From: Clostridiales bacterium UBA3277
Lineage (GTDB): Bacteria; Bacillota; Clostridia; Oscillospirales; Oscillospiraceae
Length of the DNA: 11,935 nt
Assembly: GCA_002362145.1 (NCBI GenBank)
Contig: DETX01000022.1
Span: 3,411-15,345 of the forward strand
Reading direction: 5' to 3'
Under the pieces are notes generated by a model. That model saw only the letters and a program-made list of their open reading frames with translations, searched no databases and had not been told where the DNA came from. The position numbers were made by a program, and so were the translations under genes. Below, piece after piece: positions 7,289 through 11,410 of this stretch (within the stretch, counting starts at the first letter, position 1; every line of letters begins with the position of its first letter).

Positions 7289-8206
7289 ATGATCGTTTTT
7301 TTGATTGTCATCGCGGTGCTGGCGTTCATCATCGTCATCACCAACATCGTCGTGGTTCAGCAGAGCCGGGCCTATGTCATTGAGCGGCTGGGCGCTTTCC
7401 ACAGCGTCTGGGGCGTGGGCATCCACTTCAAGGTCCCCTTCATCGAGCGGGTGGCCCGGAAGGTCAGTTTGAAGGAGCAGGTCCTGGACTATCCCCCCCA
7501 GCCCGTCATCACCAAGGACAACGTCACCATGCAGATTGACACCGTGGTGTACTTCCAGATCACGGACCCCAAGCTCTATGCCTACGGGGTGGAGCAGCCC
7601 ATGATGGCCATGGAGACCCTGACGGCCACCACCCTGCGTAATATCATCGGCGATTTGGAGCTGGACCAGACCCTGACCAGCCGGGACGTGGTGAACACCA
7701 AGATGCGGGCCATCCTGGACGAGGCCACGGACCCCTGGGGCATCAAGGTCAACCGGGTGGAGCTGAAGAACATTCTGCCGCCGGCGGACATCCAGAACTC
7801 CATGGAGAAGCAGATGAAGGCCGAGCGTGACCGCCGGCAGTCCATCCTCCAGGCCGAGGGCCAGAAGAAGTCCGCCATCCTCATCGCCGAGGGCGAGAAG
7901 GAGTCCGCCATTTTGAAGGCCGACGCCGAGAAGCAGGCTGCCATCCTCCGGGCTGAGGCCGAGAAGCAGGCCGCCATTCTCCGGGCCGACGGCGAAGCCC
8001 AGGCCATCATGGCCGTGCAGAAGGCCATGGCCGACTCCCTGGCCATGCTGAACGAAAAGGCCCCCAACGACGCCGTGCTGCGGCTCAAGGCCATCGAGGC
8101 CATGCAGAAGGTGGCCGACGGCAAGGCCACGAAGATCATCATCCCCTCTGAGATGCAGGGCCTGGTGGGCCTGGCCAACGGCATCGTGGAAGGCGTGAAG
8201 GAGTAA
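7289..8206 (+). CDS. SPFH/band 7 (stomatin-like, QmcA-type) membrane protein
   Basis: A 305-residue member of the SPFH family. One N-terminal membrane helix (about 2-24) is followed by QQSRAYVIERLGAFHSVWGVGIHFKVPFIERV, the classic stomatin/QmcA opening, and by the SPFH domain to about residue 170. There follows a long Ala/Glu/Lys-rich helix with a regular 11-residue repeat (189-243) and a C-terminal stretch KIIIPSEMQGLVGL resembling the oligomer end piece of stomatins. Such proteins assemble into membrane cages or microdomains. The start is set by AAGGAGGTAAAAT. It is the middle gene of the operon, after nfeD and 2 nt before the small DUF6440-like gene. Confidence 0.93.
   Translation: MIVFLIVIAVLAFIIVITNIVVVQQSRAYVIERLGAFHSVWGVGIHFKVPFIERVARKVSLKEQVLDYPPQPVITKDNVTMQIDTVVYFQITDPKLYAYGVEQPMMAMETLTATTLRNIIGDLELDQTLTSRDVVNTKMRAILDEATDPWGIKVNRVELKNILPPADIQNSMEKQMKAERDRRQSILQAEGQKKSAILIAEGEKESAILKADAEKQAAILRAEAEKQAAILRADGEAQAIMAVQKAMADSLAMLNEKAPNDAVLRLKAIEAMQKVADGKATKIIIPSEMQGLVGLANGIVEGVKE
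7853..8017 (+). repeat. Five 33-bp coding repeats (11-residue coiled-coil units)
   Basis: Within the SPFH gene, residues 189-243 form five consecutive 11-residue units: AEGQKKSAILI, AEGEKESAILK, ADAEKQAAILR, AEAEKQAAILR and ADGEAQAIMAV. Units three and four are nearly identical in DNA as well. An 11-residue period suits a gently right-handed, nearly straight coiled coil, as expected for the wall helix of SPFH cages. Confidence 0.8.
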
Positions 8207-8208
8207 CC

Positions 8209-8406
8209 ATGGCCGACGGGAATAAACGTTTCGTGAAAACCTACAGCCAGGGAAGCTCCTTATCCACCCAGACCCAGATCTGGGTGGATAAGAACACCGG
8301 CGTCAACTACCTGTGGCAGGCCAGCGGCTACGCGGGAGGCTTAACGCCCCTGCTGAACCGGGACGGCACCCCGGTGATCACCTCGGTGCCCCGGAACGAG
8401 GAATAA
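8209..8406 (+). CDS. Small DUF6440-like protein
   Basis: A 65-residue soluble protein without signal peptide or membrane segment. It contains STQTQIWVDKNTGVNYLWQ, then SGYAGGLTPLLNRDGTPVI, a pattern I associate with the DUF6440 family of short beta-rich proteins with no assigned function. The assignment is from memory of the pattern and is moderate. It begins 2 nt after the SPFH stop, with its ribosome site (AAGGAG) inside the end of that gene, so translation is coupled. It is followed directly by the operon terminator. A role with the NfeD/SPFH pair is suggested only by position. Confidence 0.75.
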   Translation: MADGNKRFVKTYSQGSSLSTQTQIWVDKNTGVNYLWQASGYAGGLTPLLNRDGTPVITSVPRNEE

Positions 8407-8413
8407 AAAAGAG

Positions 8414-8446
8414 GCCTCCGGCAGTGTAAGCTGCCGGAGGCTTTTT
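8414..8446 (+). terminator. Terminator of the nfeD-SPFH operon
   Basis: A perfect 11-bp stem (8414-8424 with 8431-8441, loop TGTAAG) is followed by TTTTT. It lies 8 nt after the stop codon of the last gene, and flanking A and T runs could extend the stem. Confidence 0.93.
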
Positions 8447-8490
8447 GCCGGGCCAGAAAAAACTTCTCCCGGCAGGTGACAAAAAAAGAC

Positions 8491-8519
8491 TTGAATTTTC
8501 CATCTGGCTCTGCTATAAT
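8491..8519 (+). promoter_or_regulatory. Promoter of the tRNA-Gly gene
   Basis: TTGAAT (8491-8496) and a perfect TATAAT (8514-8519) are 17 bp apart, with TG one base before the -10 box. The predicted start, about 8526, is just before the mature tRNA 5' end at 8532. Confidence 0.85.
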
Positions 8520-8531
8520 GCTCTTACCGAT

Positions 8532-8605
8532 GCGGGTATAGTTCATCGGTAGAACGCGACCTTCCCAAGGTCGATAGGAGGGTTCGACTCCCTTTACCCG
8601 CTCCA
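8532..8605 (+). tRNA. tRNA-Gly, anticodon CCC
   Basis: All arms fold: acceptor GCGGGTA with TACCCGC, D stem GTTC with GAAC, anticodon stem CGACC with GGTCG, and T stem GAGGG with CCCTT around TTCGACT. The anticodon loop TTCCCAA gives CCC, reading the glycine codon GGG. The discriminator base is T and the CCA end is encoded. The variable loop has four bases. It is a single-gene unit with its own promoter and terminator. Confidence 0.97.
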
Positions 8606-8609
8606 GAAG

Positions 8610-8646
8610 AACCTCTTTTGCCCGCCGGAGCAAAAGAGGTTTTCTT
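8610..8646 (+). terminator. Terminator after tRNA-Gly
   Basis: A 12-bp stem (8610-8621 with 8630-8641, loop CCGCCGGA) ends in a T-rich run TTTTCTT. It lies 4 nt after the CCA end. Confidence 0.85.
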
Positions 8647-8724
8647 GCATGGAAGCGCTTTTGGGCTTTTCAGGACGCGAGGTTTTGCAAAGGATAAGTT
8701 ATTTCTTGATTGGATGGCAGGCAT

Positions 8725-9183
8725 ATGGATTTGGTAATTGAGAGATATACAAAAGACAAAATTCCGGATGTCTTGGATTTTGAGAGAAGATTGCGGGAAG
8801 AAGAGAACTTTTGGGGCTGGGAAATCAACGACGCCTACATTCAGGCTGTTGAGAAGAGCTTCGAGGACAGCGCCTTTGCCGCTTCCATTTCTCTATTGGC
8901 GTATGATCATCAGAAGGTGGTTGGGAGAATTGATTCCACAATGATCGCAAGCCATTTTGACGGATCGAAAAAGGCATATCTGGATTGGATTTGTGTCATC
9001 AAGAGTTACAGGCATCTGGGCGTTGCCCAGCGGCTGCTGGAAGCGCTGAGGCAAATGCTGAAGGACCGGCATATTGACACGCTGATTGCCCTGACTGCCT
9101 CCAATGAAGAGGCCCAGAGATTTTATAAAAGGATTCCCAATTCCGAAATGCGGGATGTGGGCATTTGGATTGACATCCCATGA
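8725..9183 (+). CDS. GNAT-family N-acetyltransferase
   Basis: A 152-residue GNAT-fold acetyltransferase; such enzymes move an acetyl group from acetyl-CoA to an amine. The acetyl-CoA loop motif is SYRHLGVAQRLL (94-105), close to the R/Q-x-x-G-x-G/A signature, and the later NEEAQRFYKR (127-136) is the typical helix after strand five. The acceptor is unknown. I prefer ATG 8725 (MDLVIERYTK) over the upstream TTG at 8710; neither has a strong ribosome site (GGATGG lies seven bases before the ATG). Codon use is more AT-rich than in its neighbours, which may mean recent acquisition. It is a single-gene unit with its own terminator; no clear promoter was found. Confidence 0.85.
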   Translation: MDLVIERYTKDKIPDVLDFERRLREEENFWGWEINDAYIQAVEKSFEDSAFAASISLLAYDHQKVVGRIDSTMIASHFDGSKKAYLDWICVIKSYRHLGVAQRLLEALRQMLKDRHIDTLIALTASNEEAQRFYKRIPNSEMRDVGIWIDIP

Positions 9184-9197
9184 CTGTTCCCCTGACC

Positions 9198-9226
9198 CCC
9201 GGCAGGCTTTCGCCTGCCGGGTTTTT
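9198..9226 (+). terminator. Terminator after the acetyltransferase gene
   Basis: A perfect 10-bp stem CCCGGCAGGC / GCCTGCCGGG with loop TTTC is followed by TTTTT, 14 nt after the stop codon. It separates the convergent acetyltransferase and Spo0A-like genes. Confidence 0.92.
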
Positions 9227-9240
9227 CGATGGCGGGGGGC

Positions 9241-9714
9241 TTATGCTGCGTCGTCCATCTGCTCTCGGACGATGTTGGCCAGCCGGGCCAGGAATTCCCC
9301 ATTGGTGGGCTTGCCCCGCTCGGGGCTGATGGTGCTGCCGAAGTAGCGGTCCAGGGGCTCCCGATCCGCCCGGGTCCACATGACCTCGATCATGTGGCGG
9401 ATGGCCCGCTCCACCCGGGCGGCGGTGGTGTCGAATTTGGCGGCCACCTGGGGATAGAGTCCGAAGGTGATGCTGCGGATGTAGGCCCGGTCCTCCACGA
9501 TGAGCAGCAGCGCCTCCACCGTGTAGGCGTGGCCGCTGAGCCGGTCCGGGGCCCCCAGCTCCAGAAGCAGCTTGCGGATGTAATGCTCCGCCGTCCTGGA
9601 CCTGGGGGCCAGGGCCAGCAGGGACTGAATCTCCTGCCGGGCGGCGGCGCGGGTGCTCTCCTGGTCCGCGGCCAGCAGCCGCAAAATGGCGTTCATTTGA
9701 CTTTCCATGGACAT
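9241..9714 (-). CDS. Receiver-less Spo0A C-terminal-domain transcription regulator
   Basis: This 157-residue protein matches the DNA-binding (sigma-A activating) domain of Spo0A from about residue 43 to 153. Recognisable blocks are HYIRKLLLELGAP, then DRAYIRSITFGLYPQVAAKFDTTAARVERAIRHMIEVMW (76-113, containing the recognition helix) and KPTNGEFLARLANIV (135-149). The phosphoacceptor receiver domain that forms the first half of Spo0A is missing; instead there are about 40 mostly helical residues. Activity therefore cannot depend on phosphorylation of its own receiver domain and may be set by its abundance. The ATG follows AAGGAGGAG. It is divergent from an XRE repressor, and its predicted promoter overlaps one of the repressor-type operators. 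It is not the main Spo0A, which would be about 260 residues. Confidence 0.88.
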   Translation of the reverse strand: MSMESQMNAILRLLAADQESTRAAARQEIQSLLALAPRSRTAEHYIRKLLLELGAPDRLSGHAYTVEALLLIVEDRAYIRSITFGLYPQVAAKFDTTAARVERAIRHMIEVMWTRADREPLDRYFGSTISPERGKPTNGEFLARLANIVREQMDDAA

Positions 9715-9830
9715 AAATTTCTCCTCCTTGTATTTTACCCGTTTTTTTGGACCGGAGCTGTGGTATTCTGAAAGAACCCCAAAGCCCCTTGTGCAAGCCT
9801 ACAAAAATCGACACGTTAGTTGACTTTAGT

Positions 9831-9859
9831 AATCTAATATGATAAAATTTAAGAGTCAA
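9831..9859 (-). promoter_or_regulatory. Promoter for the Spo0A-like gene
   Basis: On the minus strand TTGACT (9854-9859) and TAGATT (9831-9836) are 17 bp apart. The -10 box overlaps the operator-like palindrome at 9819-9834, so a bound repressor would block it. The leader to the ATG at 9714 would be about 110 nt. Confidence 0.5.
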
Positions 9860-9886
9860 AAAAGTTGACCGGCGAGAAGCGATTAC

Positions 9887-9914
9887 TTGAGTAGCTTGCT
9901 AGCCTGACTATACT
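9887..9914 (+). promoter_or_regulatory. Promoter of the XRE repressor-immA operon
   Basis: TTGAGT (9887-9892) and TATACT (9909-9914) are 16 bp apart. The predicted start near 9921 lies inside operator-like site 3, and site 2 covers the -35 box, which suggests autorepression. Confidence 0.55.
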
Positions 9915-9996
9915 ACGACTTTAGTAGACTGTCAAGGCCTAAAATGGCTACTTTTGTAATCTTATGAAATCTGCACAAATGTAAGGGGGAGCTTTT

Positions 9997-10332
9997 GTGT
10001 TTTTTGAGAGATTCCAGGCGCTCTGCGACGAAAAGAAGATCAGCGTTTATAAGGCCTGCACCGACATCGGTCTGAACCGGTCGGCGGTGGCCAAGTGGAA
10101 GTCCGGCGGCAAGCCCAACGGCACCACCGCCGGGAAGCTGGCGGATTATTTCGGCGTCACCACCGACTATCTTCTGGGCAAAAGCGACCAGCGGGACGAG
10201 AAAAAAGTCAGCGACGAGGACATAAAGTTTGCCCTCTTCGGCGGCGATGGCGAGATCACCGACGAAATGTATGAAGAAGTGAAGCGGTTTGCCGCCTTTG
10301 TGAAGCTGCGGGAGGCCGATAAAAAGGAGTAG
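9997..10332 (+). CDS. XRE-family (ImmR/CI-like) transcriptional repressor
   Basis: A 111-residue protein with an N-terminal helix-turn-helix of the XRE/Cro-CI type (about residues 15-61): ISVYKACTDIGLNRSAVAKWKSG followed by TAGKLADYFGVTTDYLLG, the usual ending of these domains. The rest (about 62-111) is charged and probably helical, ending in an acidic/basic tail. The start is GTG at 9997, six bases after AAGGGGGA. The stop is 4 nt before the protease gene. Together they match the ImmR/ImmA layout of Bacillus ICEBs1 and many Firmicutes phages, where the protease cuts the repressor. It is expected to bind the palindromes upstream. No integrase, recombinase or phage structural gene is present here. 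Confidence 0.9.
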   Translation: MFFERFQALCDEKKISVYKACTDIGLNRSAVAKWKSGGKPNGTTAGKLADYFGVTTDYLLGKSDQRDEKKVSDEDIKFALFGGDGEITDEMYEEVKRFAAFVKLREADKKE

Positions 10333-10336
10333 CCAA

Positions 10337-10765
10337 ATGGGCATCCGAGAACTCTATGATCTGGCAAAGGGGGAGGGTATTGAGGTCCTGGTCTTTCCCC
10401 TGCCGAAAACCGGCTCCATGTCGGTGATGGGCGAGGGCGGGGCCTGCTGGGTGGGCATGGACCCGGCCCTCCGGGACGGGGGGCGGCAGGAGCGGGTCCA
10501 CCTGAGCCACGAGCTGGGCCACTGTGTCACCGGCAGCTTTTACAACCGCTACGCCGCGGTGGACTGCCGCCGCCGCCATGAAAACCGGGCGGACAAGTGG
10601 GCGGTGGAGAAGCTCATCCCCGTGGACGACCTGGACGACGCCGTGGCCGAGGGCTGCACCGAGGTCTGGCAGCTGGCCGAGCGCTTCGGCGTCACCGAGG
10701 ATTTTATCCGAAAGGCCGTGTGCTGGTATGTCCACGGGAACATGGCCACGGAGCTGTATTTTTGA
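10337..10765 (+). CDS. ImmA/IrrE-family zinc metallopeptidase
   Basis: A 142-residue protease of the ImmA/IrrE family. The zinc site HELGH is at 58-62 (H58, E59, H62), and the third ligand is expected at E82 in HENRADKWA. Both motifs are intact, so the enzyme should be active. Members cut partner repressors: ImmA cuts ImmR in ICEBs1 and IrrE cuts DdrO in Deinococcus. The start ATG follows AAAAAGGAG at the end of the repressor gene, 4 nt downstream of its stop. The gene order makes the XRE protein the likely substrate; the trigger is unknown. The protein is short compared with IrrE, which carries extra sensor domains. Confidence 0.93.
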   Translation: MGIRELYDLAKGEGIEVLVFPLPKTGSMSVMGEGGACWVGMDPALRDGGRQERVHLSHELGHCVTGSFYNRYAAVDCRRRHENRADKWAVEKLIPVDDLDDAVAEGCTEVWQLAERFGVTEDFIRKAVCWYVHGNMATELYF

Positions 10766-10820
10766 ACCGTCCAAAACGAAAGCCCCCCCTGTGACAAGCT
10801 ATGGGCGCGATACCCCCACC

Positions 10821-10851
10821 CCGCCGCTGAAGTGCGATCTTCTGGCGGCGG
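10821..10851 (+). other. GC-rich hairpin after immA
   Basis: CCGCCGC (10821-10827) pairs with GCGGCGG (10845-10851), and an inner GAAG/CTTC stem closes a 6-base loop. There is no T-run after it, so it is not a standard intrinsic terminator, but it may slow RNA polymerase or protect the 3' end of the immA message. No other terminator was found there. Confidence 0.35.
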
Positions 10852-10880
10852 CTGCGTGACGGAATCTTCGAATTCATAAT

Positions 10881-10889
10881 TTTGTCGAA
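10881..10889 (+). promoter_or_regulatory. 0A-box-like site
   Basis: TTTGTCGAA matches the Spo0A box consensus exactly (core TGTCGAA). It stands at the left end of the duplicated unit, before the first putative small RNA; the second copy lacks it. A 9-base match would occur by chance in about one window of this size in ten, so the site is only suggestive. Confidence 0.3.
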
Positions 10890-10939
10890 TTTTGTTTTCA
10901 AATCCGTTATTGGCTGTTCAAAGGTGCCGGGTAATCTAA

Positions 10940-11062
10940 AGACAGAAAGGCAAGCGGAAGCCGTGAGCCGCCCCTTTCACTCCGTAGATCCTTCTACCTC
11001 TCTTCTTTCCAATTTTCCTTCGCAGGGAAGCCCCCGGTATCGCCGTGATGCCGGGGGCTTTT
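10940..11062 (+). ncRNA. Candidate small RNA, copy A
   Basis: No credible protein frame covers this stretch. Reading left to right there is a hairpin GCGG...CCGC (10954-10971), a mostly unpaired pyrimidine tract TCTACCTCTCTTCTTTCC starting at 10993, and an intrinsic terminator with 13-bp stem (11029-11041 with 11047-11059, loop GCCGT) ending in TTTT. A short GTAGA/TCTAC hairpin (10984-10997) may mask the start of the tract. The 5' end is a guess: a weak -10 (TAATCT, 10932-10937) and a weak -35 (TTGGCT, 10910-10915) are 16 bp apart. The tract resembles the 16S anti-Shine-Dalgarno end and could pair with ribosome sites. I know no family name for it. Confidence 0.55.
11029..11062 (+). terminator. 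Intrinsic terminator of small RNA copy A
   Basis: AGCCCCCGGTATC pairs with GATGCCGGGGGCT (one T-G pair), with loop GCCGT and run TTTT. The same architecture with a different but still paired stem is found in copy B. Confidence 0.85.
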
Positions 11063-11166
11063 CTCCGGCGCTGTCCCGGGCCGGGGGATTTGGCAGGGCC
11101 TGCCCAATCTTTTCAATTTGTTCGCAATTTCGTTATTTGTTGTTCAAAACCGCCCTTTATACTGAT

Positions 11167-11301
11167 CATCAGAAGGGCGGCGGAAGCCGTGAGCCGCTTC
11201 TCTTCTGTTCCGCAGAACCTCTTTTCTACCTCTCTTCTTTCCAATTTTCTTTCCAAAAGGGCGCGCCCGGTATCGCTGAGATGCCGGGCGCGTTCTTTTT
11301 T
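11167..11301 (+). ncRNA. Candidate small RNA, copy B
   Basis: Same order as copy A: hairpin GCGG...CCGC (11180-11197), a local TTCTG/CAGAA hairpin (11203-11217), the identical pyrimidine tract (11225-11249) preceded by a second CCTC, and a terminator with stem CGCGCCCGGTATC / GATGCCGGGCGCG (11262-11274 with 11280-11292, loop GCTGA) and run TTCTTTTTT. A possible -10 TATACT is at 11158-11163, but its -35 (TTTGTT, 11136-11141) is poor, so the 5' end is uncertain. Alternatively the RNA starts earlier and includes an 8-bp hairpin CCGCCCTT / AAGGGCGG (11150-11180). The downstream gene has its own promoter, so this is not obviously its leader. Confidence 0.55.
11262..11301 (+). terminator. Intrinsic terminator of small RNA copy B
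   Basis: A 13-bp stem with one T-G pair, a 5-base loop and a long T-run (TTCTTTTTT) ends 18 bp before the -35 box of the next gene. Confidence 0.88.
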
Positions 11302-11319
11302 GGGGTTTCCGGGAATTTC

Positions 11320-11347
11320 TTGACATTTTTTCCAGGGGTAGTATAAT
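11320..11347 (+). promoter_or_regulatory. Strong promoter of the phosphoribosyltransferase gene
   Basis: Perfect TTGACA (11320-11325) and TATAAT (11342-11347) boxes are 16 bp apart. The start is expected near 11354, giving a leader of about 57 nt. Confidence 0.9.
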
Positions 11348-11352
11348 GAAAA

Positions 11353-11374
11353 CAGCACCGCGCAATGGGTGCTG
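11353..11374 (+). promoter_or_regulatory. 5'-terminal leader hairpin
   Basis: CAGCACC (11353-11359) pairs with GGTGCTG (11368-11374) around an 8-base loop, right at the predicted 5' end of the message. It may stabilise the transcript. It is too small for a known purine or PRPP riboswitch. Confidence 0.4.
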
Positions 11375-11410
11375 CCTGAGAGAAATTTAAAAGAAAAAGG
11401 AGCGTTCTCC

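Larger units (their letters stand above)
9819..9961. promoter_or_regulatory. Array of four operator-like imperfect palindromes
   Basis: Four 16-bp sites share the pattern of two 6-bp half-sites around a 4-bp centre: GTTGAC-TTTA-GTAATC (9819-9834), GATTAC-TTGA-GTAGCT (9881-9896), TACGAC-TTTA-GTAGAC (9914-9929) and GGCTAC-TTTT-GTAATC (9946-9961). The core AC-TTNN-GT is constant in all. Centres are 62, 33 and 32 bp apart, near 6, 3 and 3 helical turns. Site 1 covers the minus-strand -10 box, site 2 the plus-strand -35 box, and site 3 the plus-strand -10 end and start. The likely binder is the adjacent XRE repressor. Confidence 0.55.
10889..11062 (+). repeat. Direct repeat unit, copy A
   Basis: This unit recurs 226 bp downstream (11115-11301). 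Conserved parts are the upstream block around CGTTATTGGCTGTTCAAA (10905-10922), an 18-base identical hairpin sequence (10954-10971), a 25-base identical pyrimidine-rich tract (10993-11017) and a terminator (11029-11062). Regions between these blocks have diverged, so the duplication is not recent. Confidence 0.85.
11115..11301 (+). repeat. Direct repeat unit, copy B
   Basis: Second copy of the unit at 10889-11062. The upstream block (11131-11148) and hairpin block (11180-11197) keep a 226-bp offset from copy A; the pyrimidine tract (11225-11249) is offset by 232 because copy B gained six bases between them. Confidence 0.85.

Noticed and set aside
7853..8017. Tandem DNA repeats as a CRISPR or satellite array
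   Set aside because: The 33-bp repeats are in frame inside the SPFH gene and encode a regular coiled coil.
8532..10765. Integrative element inserted at tRNA-Gly
   Set aside because: No integrase, no duplicate of the tRNA 3' end was seen as an attachment site, and no transfer or phage genes are present.
10256..10774. 172-residue minus-strand frame opposite immA
   Set aside because: The plus strand carries the intact HELGH protease in the same place; this is a shadow.
10882..11346. 154-residue open frame through the region of the two putative small RNAs
   Set aside because: It runs through two intrinsic terminators, its repeated peptide is just the duplicated DNA, and it shows no domain or ribosome site.
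11353..11400. Purine or PRPP riboswitch before the phosphoribosyltransferase
   Set aside because: The leader is only about 57 nt with one short hairpin, too small for these classes and without their conserved cores.
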